Source: Mixta calida (GTDB lineage Bacteria; Pseudomonadota; Gammaproteobacteria; Enterobacterales; Enterobacteriaceae). Taken from it: a stretch of DNA of 64,000 nucleotides. The stretch covers positions 3,950,540-4,014,539 of the forward strand of contig NZ_CP026378.1 of assembly GCF_002953215.1 (NCBI RefSeq), given 5' to 3'. Positions 14,595 to 26,645 of the stretch are shown here, piece by piece (the first letter of the stretch is position 1; each line of letters starts with the position of its first letter). Both the position numbers and the translations under genes were made by a program. The notes below the pieces were generated by a model. It made no database searches, had not been told where the DNA came from, and saw nothing but the letters and a program-made list of their open reading frames with translations.

Positions 14595-16224
14595 GCGCGG
14601 CGAACACGCGCTCTACCGCGTAAGCGCCCGGATCTTTCACCCCGTTGAGGCTCTCCTGATTCAGGTAGGAGGAGCGTCCCGCTTTAGCCGCGCCCATGCT
14701 GGCGGTGGCATCCGCGCCCTGCTGCGCGGCGGCGGCGGCGGCGCTCAGCCCTTTGCCGTCGATCAGCGTCTGCAACGCAGGCTCCAGCGCATCAATCAGC
14801 GTGCGATCGCCGACGCGTGCGCCGCCGTAGTGCTTCATGCGATCCAGTCCGGCCATCAGCGCCTGCGGCAGCGGTTTACCCTCTTCCAGCTGCTGTCCGG
14901 CGGCGGTAAACATAATTGACATCAGCACGCCGCTGGAGCCGCCCATCACTACCGCCAGCTGCTCGCCGACCAACGTCAGCAGGCGGGACGGTTCATTAAA
15001 CGGCAGCGCCTTCTGCTGGCTCCCCTGAAGAATTTTGCGCGCGCCAGCGGCGAAGGTGGAGCCGGTGTCGCCGTCGCCGACTTTGGCATCCAGCTTATTC
15101 AGCTCGCCTTCAAGATCGATCAGCGTCTGGCACACGATGTCCACCACGCGCTGCACCGCCGCATTGTCTGAAGGCGACATCTCCTGCTGGCGTTTGATCG
15201 CCTCGCCTTTAACCGCTGCGGGCATCTGCAACCTCTGCACCGGCTGCCAGCCGCTCGCCTCGACCGGCGCCTGGAGCGCCTTCAGCCGCTCGTCATCCAA
15301 CAGCAGCGTCGTGAGAGAGAAGCCTTTCATATCCAGCGAACTGACCAGCGTGGCGGGGCCGAGCAGATGGCTGATGCGTTCGCCCAGCGGTGTCTTTACG
15401 GCCTCCCGCACCAGCACGCCCATTTCCAGCAATGAAAAGCCGCCGAGATTGTTTATCAACAGCAGCGCCTTTTTATCCTGCGGCACCTTTTCCGCCAGCT
15501 TTTCCGTCATGATTTGTACGATTTCGCGGCTGTTCTGCGTTTTTAGCGTTTTCACGCCCGGTTCGCCATGGATGCCCATGCCGAGTTCGCTTTCCCCTTC
15601 CGCCACACGGTTATCGGGCGCTTCGCCGGGAATATGGCAGGTAGAGAACGCCAGACCGATGCTGGCGGTCTCATCAATCGCCTGCTGCGCGTGCTGTGTG
15701 ACTTCCTGGAGCGAGGCGCCCTGTTCCGCGTAGTAGCCTGCGAGCTTATGGATTAATACCGTGCCAGCCAGGCCGCGCGGTTGCGGATTATCCGGCAGCG
15801 CGATGTCATCTTTTACAATCGCCAGTTCTACCTTATAACCCAGCGCACGCGCCTTTTCCGCCGCCAGGCCGAAGTTAAGGCGGTCGCCGGTATAGTTTTT
15901 CACGATCAGCAGGCAGCCCGCCTCGCCGGTGACGTTGATAATGGCGCTCAGCACCGCGTCCACGCTGGGCGAGGCGAACACGTCGCCGCATACCGCCGCG
16001 GTCAGCATTCCTTTTCCCACAAAGCCGACGTGCGCCGGTTCATGGCCGGAGCCGCCGCCGGAGATCAGCGCCACCTTGCGCTTATCCCAGTCGTTGCGCA
16101 CCACGACGCGAATACCTTCGCCAACCTCAAGCCGACTCAGATTATGAAAAGGCGTGCTCAGCAGCGCGCCCTCGATCGCTTCGTTCACCAGCTCGCTTTT
16201 TTCGTTCATGAAAAACTGACTCAT
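14587..16224 (-). CDS. ATP-dependent dihydroxyacetone kinase (fused DhaK-DhaL)
   Basis: 545 residues in two domains. The N-terminal DhaK domain (about 1-330) has ISGGGSGHEPAHVGFVGKGM and the covalent substrate-binding His219 in GMGIHGEPG. The C-terminal DhaL domain (about 360-545) has the Mg-ATP aspartate motif KVGDGDTGSTFAAGAR and GGSSGVLMS. The fused form uses ATP, unlike the PTS-linked DhaKLM system, and makes dihydroxyacetone phosphate. The ATG at 16224 is chosen for its GAGAGG site and family N-terminus (MSQFFMNEKSELVNEAIEG); the open frame runs upstream without homology. No glycerol dehydrogenase gene is adjacent. Confidence 0.92.
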   Translation of the reverse strand: MSQFFMNEKSELVNEAIEGALLSTPFHNLSRLEVGEGIRVVVRNDWDKRKVALISGGGSGHEPAHVGFVGKGMLTAAVCGDVFASPSVDAVLSAIINVTGEAGCLLIVKNYTGDRLNFGLAAEKARALGYKVELAIVKDDIALPDNPQPRGLAGTVLIHKLAGYYAEQGASLQEVTQHAQQAIDETASIGLAFSTCHIPGEAPDNRVAEGESELGMGIHGEPGVKTLKTQNSREIVQIMTEKLAEKVPQDKKALLLINNLGGFSLLEMGVLVREAVKTPLGERISHLLGPATLVSSLDMKGFSLTTLLLDDERLKALQAPVEASGWQPVQRLQMPAAVKGEAIKRQQEMSPSDNAAVQRVVDIVCQTLIDLEGELNKLDAKVGDGDTGSTFAAGARKILQGSQQKALPFNEPSRLLTLVGEQLAVVMGGSSGVLMSIMFTAAGQQLEEGKPLPQALMAGLDRMKHYGGARVGDRTLIDALEPALQTLIDGKGLSAAAAAAQQGADATASMGAAKAGRSSYLNQESLNGVKDPGAYAVERVFAALK

Positions 16225-16538
16225 GGTTTCCTCTCTTGTGTTGACGCGCCCAACCGCGGCGGCGCAAAAAGTTAACTGTAGTTGAAAAAGCAGGCGCTTA
16301 GTCAGCAAGAAAGGCGAGCCGGACGGGTGGATCAATGACGAAATAAGGCGGAAAGCGGGCTAACACATTTAAGATACGGAAAGATCCGAGAGATGGAATT
16401 GCCAGATATCGTCTGCATTTTTAAGGGCCCGACGCAAACCTGAGCGGCATACGACCTTACGCGGGAGGAGGGACGTAACCGCCTGGCGGCTACCCGCAGG
16501 AGCGGGCTGTCGGGCGCCTGGGCCCGACAGCCTTTGGG

Positions 16539-18083
16539 TTAGCGGAACACGCTGATCGCTTCGACCAGGCGCGTCGCCTGGCGCGTCATGCGTCCTGAGG
16601 CCTCGGCGCCTTCCTGCACGCGCGCTGCGTTTTGATGGGTGATCTCGTCCAGGTTTTCCACCGCCAGGCTGACTTCGCTCAGCGCGGTCGCCTGTTCGGC
16701 GGTGGCGGCGCTAATCTGACCAATCAGTTCCGATACCGTCTGCACCTGCCCGACAATCTCCTGCATGGTGCTGCCGGTATGATTCACCTGCCCGGCGCCG
16801 ATCTCCACCCGCTTCACGCTCGCCTCCACCAGCGCTTTGATTTCGCTGGCCGCCTTCGCACTGCGGCTTGCCAGATTGCGCACCTCGCCTGCTACCACGG
16901 CGAAGCCTTTGCCCTGTTCGCCCGCGCGCGCCGCCTCGACCGCCGCGTTGAGCGCCAGGATATTGGTCTGAAAGGCAATGCCGTCGATAACGCTGATAAT
17001 GCTGGCGATTTTCTTTGAACTGTCAGTCATATCGCCCATCATGCCGATGGTCTCCTGCATCGCCGCACCTCCCTGCCGCGCCGCCTCGCTGGTGGTGGCG
17101 GCAAGCTGGTCCACTTCCGTGGCGCGCGCTTTGTTACTGTTTACCGTCGCGGTCATCTCGTTCATGGTGGCGGCGGTCTGCTGCACGTTGGCCGCCGCCT
17201 GCTCGGTACGTTGGCTCAGCTCCTCATTGCTGCGCGCCATGGCGTCGCTGGCGCTCAGCACGTTGATCGCCTGACCGCTGACGTCATCCACCAGCCAGCG
17301 AAACATCAGCCCAAGCTGCCCGATGGCGCGCAGGGTCATGCCGATCTCATCCACCCGATCGGGGGCGTCGACCTTATGGCTGTTGCCGGTGGCGACATCC
17401 AGCGCCTGCTGGCAGACGCGCTCCAGCGGACGCGAAATCTGCTGTTCCAGCCAGAGACTCGCCAGCAGCAACAGACTAGCCATGCCGCCGCTGAACAGAC
17501 CCAGCGCGCCCGCGCTAACGCCCAGCGTCCAGACGCCCGCGACGCTGAGCGGCAACAGGGCCAACAGCGTGGATCGTATGCGCCAGCGCAGCGGCAGGGT
17601 TTTAAACAGCGAACGCCAGCTTCGCCAGCCGCTGTAGACCAGCAGCCCTTTATGTAATCTACGTCCTTTATGTCGGCCCGCCCTGAAATCGCTGTAGAGC
17701 GCTTCCGCCTGCTGAATCTCCGCCGCTGTCGGCCGGGTACGTACCGACATATACCCCTGCGCCGCGCCGTTGCGGATCACAGGGATCGCATTCGCGCGCA
17801 CCCAGTAGTGATCGCCATTTTTACGCCGATTTTTTACCAGCGCCGACCAGGGCTGTCCCTGCTTCAGCGTGGCCCACATATCCGCAAACGCCTCCGGCGG
17901 CATATCGGGATGGCGCACCAGATTATGCGGCTGGCCGTCAATCTCCTCCTGCGTGAAGCCGCTGACGTCAATAAAGGCGTCGTTGGCGTAGGTGATACGG
18001 CTGTTGCGGTCGGTCGTCGTCATCAGCGTTGCGTCATCGCTAAACGCGAACGCCTGTTGGGTAACGGGTTGGTTGTTACGCAT
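16539..18083 (-). CDS. aer: Aerotaxis receptor Aer
   Basis: A 514-residue energy-taxis receptor. The N-terminal PAS domain (about 1-120; [33 protein letters not shown]) would bind FAD. A short membrane hairpin follows near 165-205 ([20 protein letters not shown]), then HAMP, then the chemoreceptor signalling domain with the tip [20 protein letters not shown]. The length and layout match E. coli Aer, which senses redox changes in electron transport. A flagellar sigma-28 promoter lies at 18143-18170 upstream. The C-terminus ends AISVFR, with no CheR/CheB tethering pentapeptide, as in E. coli Aer. Confidence 0.93.
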   Translation of the reverse strand: MRNNQPVTQQAFAFSDDATLMTTTDRNSRITYANDAFIDVSGFTQEEIDGQPHNLVRHPDMPPEAFADMWATLKQGQPWSALVKNRRKNGDHYWVRANAIPVIRNGAAQGYMSVRTRPTAAEIQQAEALYSDFRAGRHKGRRLHKGLLVYSGWRSWRSLFKTLPLRWRIRSTLLALLPLSVAGVWTLGVSAGALGLFSGGMASLLLLASLWLEQQISRPLERVCQQALDVATGNSHKVDAPDRVDEIGMTLRAIGQLGLMFRWLVDDVSGQAINVLSASDAMARSNEELSQRTEQAAANVQQTAATMNEMTATVNSNKARATEVDQLAATTSEAARQGGAAMQETIGMMGDMTDSSKKIASIISVIDGIAFQTNILALNAAVEAARAGEQGKGFAVVAGEVRNLASRSAKAASEIKALVEASVKRVEIGAGQVNHTGSTMQEIVGQVQTVSELIGQISAATAEQATALSEVSLAVENLDEITHQNAARVQEGAEASGRMTRQATRLVEAISVFR

Positions 18084-18142
18084 GAAATAATCCTTGAAAG
18101 AGGCGCGGAGCCAGATGCGATGAATAGATTATGTTTTTTATA

Positions 18143-18170
18143 ATTTCGGCAGCCGCAGGCGGGATCTTTA
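18143..18170 (-). promoter_or_regulatory. Sigma-28 (FliA) promoter of aer
   Basis: Read leftward: TAAA (18170-18167), a 16-bp gap, then GCCGAAAT (18150-18143). The sigma-28 consensus is TAAA-N15-GCCGATAA. It ends about 60 bases before the aer ATG. Confidence 0.6.
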
Positions 18171-18256
18171 GCGTTAAAAACCAGGATTAGCTTGATTCGG
18201 GTCGCATTTTAAGCAGCATCTAAGGCACAGCAGTGAAAACCGGGGAAATTTGCGGA

Positions 18257-18352
18257 TAAATAAATCGTAAGATTTATTTAGGAGAAGGTGCGAATGGGGT
18301 CTGAACAGGCTTCTTCTTCAGGCAAGGACGTGCTGAAAAAGAAGCCTTTTTT
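18257..18352 (+). ncRNA. Candidate sRNA or small-ORF transcript between aer and murQ
   Basis: A perfect 10-bp palindrome TAAATAAATC-gtaa-GATTTATTTA (18257-18280) is followed at once by AGGAGAAGG and an ATG at 18294 opening a 37-codon frame (to 18407, antisense to the murQ end). Within that frame a long hairpin (AGGCTTCTT at 18307 onward pairing with AAGAAGCCT) ends in six T at 18347-18352. Both neighbouring genes run leftward, so a plus-strand terminator here has no obvious client. Either a small RNA or a short translated leader could explain it. Confidence 0.35.
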
Positions 18353-18355
18353 CTG

Positions 18356-19273
18356 TTACGGTCGTCCCGAAACCGCCTCACGCAGCGCCTGGCGGATAAA
18401 GCCGTGATGCTGTGCCAACAGGCGAGTGGCTTCCGGCGCGGAAAGATGACCCAGCACCATCAGAATGGCGGTTTTGCAGTGTCCGTTACAGGCGGCCAGC
18501 GCCGCCTGCGCCTCTTCCGCGCCGCAGTCGGTCGCCTGCATGACGATATTGATCTGGCGCTGCACCAGCTTCTGGTTAGTCGCTTCCACATCTACCATCA
18601 GATTACCGAACACCTTGCCGCTGCGAATCATCGCGCCGGTAGTCAGCATATTCAGCACCAGCTTCTGTGCCGTTCCGGCTTTCAGGCGCGAAGAACCGGT
18701 CACCACTTCCGGTCCCACCACCGGCGTCAGGGCGATATGCGCCACGCGCGCCATTTCGCTGTCGGGGTTACAGGTCAGCGCCACGGTGGTCGCGCCCTGA
18801 CGCCGCGCATAGTCGAGCGCGCCCAGTACGTAAGGCGTGCGCCCGCTGGCGGCGATGCCGACCAGCACATCGCGCGCGCTGAACTCAATCGCCTGCAAAT
18901 CGGCCGCGCCCCTCTCTGCATTGTCTTCCGCGTTTTCCACTGCCTGCAAAATGGCCGTATGGCCGCCAGCAATCAGCCCCACCACCTGCTCGCGCGGCGT
19001 GCCGAAGGTAGGCGGACATTCGCTGGCATCGAGAATACCCAGTCGCCCGGAAGTGCCGGCGCCGCTGTAAATCAGGCGTCCGCCCTGCTGAAACGCGGCG
19101 GTAATGGCATCTACCGCCTCAGCGATCTGCGGCACAATCGCCTCTACCGCCAGGGCGACCTTTTTATCTTCGTTGTTGATGACGCGCAGCATCGCTTCGG
19201 TAGACAGCTCATCGATGTTTTCGCTGGCCGGATTGCGGCTTTCGGTGATCATGCGTGACAGATCGAGACTCAT
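18356..19273 (-). CDS. murQ: N-acetylmuramic acid 6-phosphate etherase
   Basis: A 305-residue MurQ with the SIS sugar-isomerase fold: [28 protein letters not shown] near residues 60-87, [19 protein letters not shown], and [24 protein letters not shown]. MurQ cleaves the lactyl ether of MurNAc-6-P, giving GlcNAc-6-P during cell-wall recycling. The ATG at 19273 is chosen for GGGAG at good spacing and the family N-terminus ([20 protein letters not shown]). It usually neighbours the MurNAc PTS gene murP and the regulator murR; neither is seen here, so it may act only on recycled anhydroMurNAc. Confidence 0.93.
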   Translation of the reverse strand: MSLDLSRMITESRNPASENIDELSTEAMLRVINNEDKKVALAVEAIVPQIAEAVDAITAAFQQGGRLIYSGAGTSGRLGILDASECPPTFGTPREQVVGLIAGGHTAILQAVENAEDNAERGAADLQAIEFSARDVLVGIAASGRTPYVLGALDYARRQGATTVALTCNPDSEMARVAHIALTPVVGPEVVTGSSRLKAGTAQKLVLNMLTTGAMIRSGKVFGNLMVDVEATNQKLVQRQINIVMQATDCGAEEAQAALAACNGHCKTAILMVLGHLSAPEATRLLAQHHGFIRQALREAVSGRP

Positions 19274-19446
19274 AGCTACTCCCTTATAAGGCGGACAGAG
19301 ACGGCGGCAGGCGAACTGCGCCGCGCAATATAATGAGCAACTCTTTCCCAGAATGGAACCGCTTAAGCGGAGAGGTGGGACAAAACAACGGATAAAAAAC
19401 GCCGCCCGAGCGGAAGCAGGGGCGGCGTCAGGATGCATGAGGCGGC

Positions 19447-20748
19447 TTAGCGTGCGGTTTGTATACGCAGCTGCTGCTCATATTTCTCCGCCTGAGCGGT
19501 ATCGAACTGGTCTTCCCACTTGGCGATAACCAGCACTGCCAGCGCATTGCCCACCACGTTCAGCGCGGTGCGCGCCATATCCATGATACGGTCGACGCCA
19601 GCGATAAAGGCCAGGCCTTCCAGCGGAATACCGACGCTGCCCAGCGTTGCCAGCAGCACCACAAAGGAGACGCCCGGCACGCCCGCAATCCCTTTCGAGG
19701 TGACCATCAGCGTCAGCACCAGCACGATCTCATCCGTCAGGGAGAGGTCGATGCCGTAGAGCTGCGCGATAAAGATCGCCGCGATGCTCTGATAGAGCGT
19801 AGAGCCGTCGAGATTGAACGAGTAGCCGGTCGGCACCACGAAGCTGGTGATCGCCTTCGGCGCGCCGTAGGCTTCCATCTTCTCCATAATACGCGGCAGC
19901 ACCGTTTCGGAGCTGGAGGTGGAGTAAGAGAGGATCAGCTCATCTTTCAGGATGCGCATCAGCGTGGTGATTTTCAGCTTGCAGATGCGCGCCACCGCGC
20001 CCAGCACCACGAAGGCGAAGAACAGAATGGCGGCGTACACCAGCAGCACCAGCTTCGCCAGCGGCCAGAGCGAGGAGAAACCAAAGTTGGCGATGGTCAC
20101 AGCGATCAGGGCGAACACGCCAATCGGCGCGTAGCGCATGATCATATGCGTCACTTTAAACATGGTTTCCGACACTGAGCGGAACACTTTCACCAGCGGA
20201 TCGCGGTGTTCGGACGGCAGCGACGAGAGGCCGAGACCAAACAGCACCGAGAAGAAGATGATCGGCAGCATATCGCCCTTGGCGATGGCCGCGAAAATAT
20301 TCTGCGGGATCAGCGACAGAATGGTGACCACAAGGCTATGCGCCCCGCTCTGCACTTGTTCGGTAGTCGCTTCATATTTAGAGATATCCACCGTTGCCAG
20401 CGTCGACATATCAATGCCGGTGCCAGGCTGAAAGACATTCGCCAGAGTAATCCCTACAACGATGGCAATGGTGGTAATCACTTCAAAGTAGACAATTGTC
20501 TTGACGCCGATTCGTCCAAGCTTCTTTGCGTCGCCCACGCCTGCAATACCTACCACAAGAGTAGAGATCACGATTGGCACCACAATCATCTTGATCAGAT
20601 GAATAAAGATATCACCGGCAGGCGAGAGGATATTGGTGATTAACCATTCACGATCCTCAGGTTGGTTATGCAAAATCGCACCAACGATGACACCCAGCAC
20701 TAATGCAATCAGTATTTGCCAGGCAAGGCTGATTTTAAAACCTTTCAT
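19447..20748 (-). CDS. gltP: Glutamate/aspartate:proton symporter GltP
   Basis: A 433-residue member of the DAACS family. It has eight predicted membrane spans plus re-entrant loops, with hallmark motifs [34 protein letters not shown] and [13 protein letters not shown]-like residues near 340-350. The length is close to that of E. coli GltP. In E. coli gltP also lies next to the acs-yjcH-actP operon, divergently or nearby, supporting the assignment. A perfect 10-bp inverted repeat lies in its upstream region at 20868-20893. Confidence 0.92.
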   Translation of the reverse strand: MKGFKISLAWQILIALVLGVIVGAILHNQPEDREWLITNILSPAGDIFIHLIKMIVVPIVISTLVVGIAGVGDAKKLGRIGVKTIVYFEVITTIAIVVGITLANVFQPGTGIDMSTLATVDISKYEATTEQVQSGAHSLVVTILSLIPQNIFAAIAKGDMLPIIFFSVLFGLGLSSLPSEHRDPLVKVFRSVSETMFKVTHMIMRYAPIGVFALIAVTIANFGFSSLWPLAKLVLLVYAAILFFAFVVLGAVARICKLKITTLMRILKDELILSYSTSSSETVLPRIMEKMEAYGAPKAITSFVVPTGYSFNLDGSTLYQSIAAIFIAQLYGIDLSLTDEIVLVLTLMVTSKGIAGVPGVSFVVLLATLGSVGIPLEGLAFIAGVDRIMDMARTALNVVGNALAVLVIAKWEDQFDTAQAEKYEQQLRIQTAR

Positions 20749-21255
20749 AGTGTTTCATTTCCTTAACAAACCCTGGTTCCGCACAGGAGCGCGGATATTT
20801 ACACACTAAGGGAAATGGACAAAGTCCGGTAAAATCGAGGGTTATTGATGGTAGCGCCCGGAAAGGGCCGTTGATAAGTACCATTATCAACGGGCGAAAA
20901 GCAACCTTTGCGGCGATCTCTTTCGTCAGTCCAGGAAGCGGCAAGATAAATGCCTTCCGGTTATCAAAACTGTAACTCTATGTTATGAAAAGTAATATAG
21001 CTTCTTCTTTTGGCATAGGTATGCATTACAAGATGTGAATCGATCGCTGTTTTTTTCAACAGCGCCGAGCGTAATTACCTACACTTAATGGAAAAGAAGT
21101 AAAGCGATTCCCTACCGCCAGGCTGGCGAAAACCTGCACATTTCATCGCGTTTGTTATTCCCGTGATCTGTCGCGCAAAAAAGAAACAAAGCGCTGCTCC
21201 TCGCTGTTATTAACCTTTGATTGACATATGATTAACATCTTCAAGGAGACCAGCC
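20749..21255. promoter_or_regulatory. Divergent gltP/acs regulatory region
   Basis: About 500 bases. CCGTTGATAA-gtacca-TTATCAACGG (20868-20893) is a perfect 10-bp palindrome in the gltP leader, of unknown binding protein. CRP half-sites (for example TGTGA near 21036) occur on the acs side, where E. coli acs is activated by CRP and modulated by FIS/IHF. The acs ATG at 21256 is preceded by AAGGAGA. Confidence 0.5.
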
Positions 21256-23211
<1,956 letters not shown>

Positions 23212-23352
23212 CCCGCAGGGCGGCGAACGCCGCCCCTCTGATTAACGAGCGGCACGGCTGGCGCAGGCCAGCCGGTAAAACAGACGTCATAACACTATAA
23301 AAAGTTCCTGAAGGGATCTCCCCGATCTTTTCTTACCTCTGGAGACGCTGTA

Positions 23353-23661
23353 ATGAACGACGCTATCTATGCCCGGATAGAGAACAGCGCGCGCTTTAAA
23401 GAGCTGGTGCAAAAGCGCCAGCGTTTCGCGCTGATTCTGTCCATCATCATGCTCATCCTGTATGTCGGCTTTATTTTACTTATCGCTTTCGCCCCCGACT
23501 GGCTGGGCGCCCCGCTGCATGAGGGCACCAACGTTACGCGCGGCATCCCCATCGGCGTCGGCCTGATTGTGATCTCTTTCCTGTTGACCGGCGTTTACGT
23601 CTGGCGCGCCAACGGCGAGTTCGATCGCCTGACTAAACAGATTATCGATGAGGTGAAATAA
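23353..23661 (+). CDS. yjcH: DUF485 inner-membrane protein YjcH
   Basis: 102 residues with two membrane segments (about 25-45 and 60-80) and the family start [20 protein letters not shown]. It is invariably encoded between acs and actP; a role with the acetate permease is presumed. CTGGAGA precedes the ATG. Its stop codon overlaps the actP ATG (TAATG). Confidence 0.93.
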   Translation: MNDAIYARIENSARFKELVQKRQRFALILSIIMLILYVGFILLIAFAPDWLGAPLHEGTNVTRGIPIGVGLIVISFLLTGVYVWRANGEFDRLTKQIIDEVK

Positions 23662-25322
23662 TGATCGGGCTAAAACGCTTTGCCGCAGGCCTGACGCTGC
23701 TGCTTCCCCTGCCGCTGCTGGCCGCCGATGCGATTAGCGGCGCGGTGCAGAAACAGAGCACTAACTATCAGGCGATTGTCATGTTCCTGGTGTTCGTTGC
23801 CGGGACGCTCGGCATCACCTGGTGGGCTTCAAAACGCACCCGCTCGCGCAGCGACTACTATACCGCGGGCGGCAATATCACCGGCTTTCAAAACGGGCTG
23901 GCGATGGCCGGCGACTTTATGTCCGCCGCCTCGTTTCTCGGCATCTCCGCGCTGGTTTACACCTCCGGCTACGACGGCCTGATCTATTCGCTGGGCTTTC
24001 TGGTCGGCTGGCCGATCATTCTGTTTCTGATCGCCGAGCGGCTGCGCAACCTGGGCCGCTACACCTTCGCTGATGTCGCCTCTTACCGCTTACAGCAGAA
24101 GCCGATCCGCACGCTTTCCGCCTGCGGCTCGCTGGTGGTGGTCGCCCTTTATCTGATTGCGCAGATGGTCGGCGCAGGCAAGCTGATTCAGCTGCTGTTT
24201 GGGCTGGATTACCATGTGGCGGTAGTGCTGGTCGGCATTCTGATGGTGCTGTACGTGCTGTTCGGCGGCATGCTGGCGACCACATGGGTGCAGATCATCA
24301 AAGCGGTGCTGCTGCTGTTCGGCGCTTCTTTTATGGCGATCATGGTGATGAAATCGGTCGGCTTCAGCTTCAACACGCTGTTTACCGAGGCGATGGCGGT
24401 GCATCCCAAAGGTCAGGCGATTATGCGCCCCGGCGGGCTGGTCAACGATCCTGTCTCCGCGCTGTCGCTGGGATTGGGTCTGATGTTCGGCACCGCCGGT
24501 CTGCCGCATATCCTGATGCGCTTCTTTACCGTCAGCGACGCGCGCGAGGCGCGCAAAAGCGTGTTCTGGGCTACGGGCTTTATGGGCTATTTCTACTTCC
24601 TGACCTTTATTATCGGCTTCGGCGCGATTTTACTGGTCGGCGCCAACCCGGCATTTAAAGACGCCACCGGCGCGCTGATTGGCGGCAACAATATGGCGGC
24701 GGTGCATCTGGCGAACGCGGTGGGCGGCAGCACCTTCCTCGGCTTTATCTCCGCCGTCGCCTTCGCCACCATTCTGGCGGTGGTCGCCGGGCTGACGCTG
24801 GCGGGCGCCTCCGCCGTATCGCACGATCTCTACGCCAGCGTGGTGCGTAAAGGTCAGGCGACCGAACGCGAGGAGCTACGCGTCTCGAAAATCACCGTGC
24901 TGGTGCTGGGCGTGGTGGCGATTGCGCTGGGCATTCTGTTTGAAAAACAGAATATCGCCTTTATGGTCGGTCTGGCCTTCTCTATCGCCGCCAGCTGTAA
25001 TTTCCCGATCATTCTGCTGTCGATGTACTGGTCGCGGCTGACCACGCGCGGCGCGATGATCGGTGGCTGGCTGGGACTGCTGACGGCGGTGTTGCTGATG
25101 ATCCTTGGCCCGACGGTATGGGTGCAGGTGCTCGGCCATGCGACGCCGGTTTTCCCGTATGAGTATCCGGCGCTGTTCTCGATGCTGGTCGCCTTTATCG
25201 GCACCTGGCTGTTCTCGATCACTGACCACTCCGCGCAGGGCGCGCAGGAGCGTCAGCTGTTCCGCGCCCAGTTCGTGCGTTCGCAAACCGGCATCGGCAT
25301 CGATCAGGGCAAAGCCCACTAA
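23661..25322 (+). CDS. actP: Acetate/glycolate:cation symporter ActP
   Basis: A 553-residue sodium:solute symporter family protein. It has a cleavable-looking N-terminal segment ([11 protein letters not shown]), then [19 protein letters not shown] and [20 protein letters not shown], with about 13 membrane spans. It matches E. coli ActP (549 residues), which imports acetate and glycolate at low concentration. It is translationally coupled to yjcH by a one-base overlap and ends before terminator hairpins at 25323-25410. Confidence 0.96.
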   Translation: MIGLKRFAAGLTLLLPLPLLAADAISGAVQKQSTNYQAIVMFLVFVAGTLGITWWASKRTRSRSDYYTAGGNITGFQNGLAMAGDFMSAASFLGISALVYTSGYDGLIYSLGFLVGWPIILFLIAERLRNLGRYTFADVASYRLQQKPIRTLSACGSLVVVALYLIAQMVGAGKLIQLLFGLDYHVAVVLVGILMVLYVLFGGMLATTWVQIIKAVLLLFGASFMAIMVMKSVGFSFNTLFTEAMAVHPKGQAIMRPGGLVNDPVSALSLGLGLMFGTAGLPHILMRFFTVSDAREARKSVFWATGFMGYFYFLTFIIGFGAILLVGANPAFKDATGALIGGNNMAAVHLANAVGGSTFLGFISAVAFATILAVVAGLTLAGASAVSHDLYASVVRKGQATEREELRVSKITVLVLGVVAIALGILFEKQNIAFMVGLAFSIAASCNFPIILLSMYWSRLTTRGAMIGGWLGLLTAVLLMILGPTVWVQVLGHATPVFPYEYPALFSMLVAFIGTWLFSITDHSAQGAQERQLFRAQFVRSQTGIGIDQGKAH

Positions 25323-25387
25323 AGCACGGGCCACCCTCAGGTTATGGACCGGGGCGGCCCGTGCCTTAATATTGTTCAATCTTCTAC

Positions 25388-25410
25388 GGGCCGCTTAGCG
25401 GCCCTTTTTT
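25388..25410 (+). terminator. Terminator of acs-yjcH-actP
   Basis: GGGCCGC-tta-GCGGCCC followed by six T. An additional long GCACGGGCC/GGCCCGTGC repeat lies just upstream. Confidence 0.9.
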
Positions 25411-25422
25411 ATCAGGCGGCGC

Positions 25423-26121
25423 TTAGCTCGTCGCCCACATCAGCTGGCCGATCAGCGGCGCGATCACCACCGTGACTACGCCCGACAGCATCATCACCAG
25501 GCTGGAAACCACCCCCTCCTGCTGCCCTAACTCATAGGCGCGCGCGGTGCCTGCGCCATGTGAGGCGGCGCCGAAGCCCGCGCCTTTCGCCAGCCCCTGC
25601 TTAACCGCCAGCCGCAGAAACAGCACATCGCCGACCGCCATGCCGAAGACGCCGGTGATCACCACAAACAGCGCCACCAGGTCGGGCTGTCCGCCCACCT
25701 GCTGCGCCGCGGCCAGGGCGAACGGCGTGGTGATCGAACGCACCGCCAGGCTACGCTGGATAATTTCCGGCAGCGTCAGCAGACGCGCCAGCCAGACCGA
25801 GCTGCATACCGCTACCAGCGTAGCGGTTACCACGCCCGCCGACAGCGACAGCCAGTGGCGACGGATAATCGTCATGTTTTCATAGACCGGCACCGCAAAC
25901 GCCAGCGTCGCCGGGCCGAGCAGCCACAGCAGCCAGCGGCTCTCGCCGATATAATCCTGCCAGGAGATATGGGTCAACAGCAGCATCCCCACCAGCAGCA
26001 GCGGCGTCAGCACCAGCGGCATCAGCAGCAGCTTACGCCAGCGGCGATAGAGCCGTTTATTCAGAAAATAGACGCAGAGCGTGGCGATAAAACAGAGCAG
26101 GCTGATAATCAGATCATTCAT
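25423..26121 (-). CDS. LrgB/CidB-family membrane protein
   Basis: 232 residues, about seven membrane spans, with the LrgB signature region SITTPFALAAAQQVGGQPDL and MAVGDVLFLRLAVKQGLAKGAG-type residues near 165-190, then GAASHGAGTARAYELGQQEG. It corresponds to E. coli YohK. LrgAB/CidAB pairs have been linked to murein hydrolase control and, more recently, to export or uptake of small metabolites such as pyruvate or acetate. The gene overlaps its lrgA-type partner by 8 bases and is second in the leftward operon. Confidence 0.88.
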   Translation of the reverse strand: MNDLIISLLCFIATLCVYFLNKRLYRRWRKLLLMPLVLTPLLLVGMLLLTHISWQDYIGESRWLLWLLGPATLAFAVPVYENMTIIRRHWLSLSAGVVTATLVAVCSSVWLARLLTLPEIIQRSLAVRSITTPFALAAAQQVGGQPDLVALFVVITGVFGMAVGDVLFLRLAVKQGLAKGAGFGAASHGAGTARAYELGQQEGVVSSLVMMLSGVVTVVIAPLIGQLMWATS

Positions 26122-26539
26122 GGCGCGCCTGCTTACGCTGCGCCAGCCAGATCTCCAGCCGGTAAACGCGATCGACCACCAGCGCCGTAGCGCCCAATAC
26201 CATCAGCGTGCTGAGAGCGATAACGACGCAGATGCGCCAGCCTTCCACTTTCAGCAGGTCGCCGTAGTTAACTACCGCCACCACCGCCGGTACGAAAAAC
26301 AGCAGCATTTCCGCCAGCAGCCAACTGCCGCCCGCCTTCACCCACTTCAGCGGCACGATGCGCAGCACAATCAGCGTCAGCAGCAGCAGCATGCCGACGA
26401 TATTGGCCGGCAGCGGCAGATGCAGCCAACCCACCAGCTGCTGAGCGAAGATAAACAGACCGATATAAATGCCCACCTGCAACGGCACCTGTAAACGCCG
26501 CAGCCAGCCCGTACTTTGAGGGCTTATCGCTACCGCCAT
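26114..26539 (-). CDS. CidA/LrgA-family holin-like protein
   Basis: 141 residues with four membrane segments and the family motif PLPANIVGMLLLL, then GSWLLAEMLLFFVPAVVAVV. It corresponds to E. coli YohJ. GGAGAAA precedes the ATG. It is first in a two-gene leftward operon and divergent from the LysR gene, which is the probable regulator, as for cidR-cidAB in Gram-positive bacteria. Confidence 0.87.
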   Translation of the reverse strand: MAVAISPQSTGWLRRLQVPLQVGIYIGLFIFAQQLVGWLHLPLPANIVGMLLLLTLIVLRIVPLKWVKAGGSWLLAEMLLFFVPAVVAVVNYGDLLKVEGWRICVVIALSTLMVLGATALVVDRVYRLEIWLAQRKQARHE

Positions 26540-26645
26540 AATTGGTTTCTCCTGTTTTTCTGTGACGGCTGTCAGTATACGGCGCTGTTAAAGGGTGAAA
26601 AAAATGAATTAAAATCATCCGAACTATGCACAGAGGGAATAGTTT

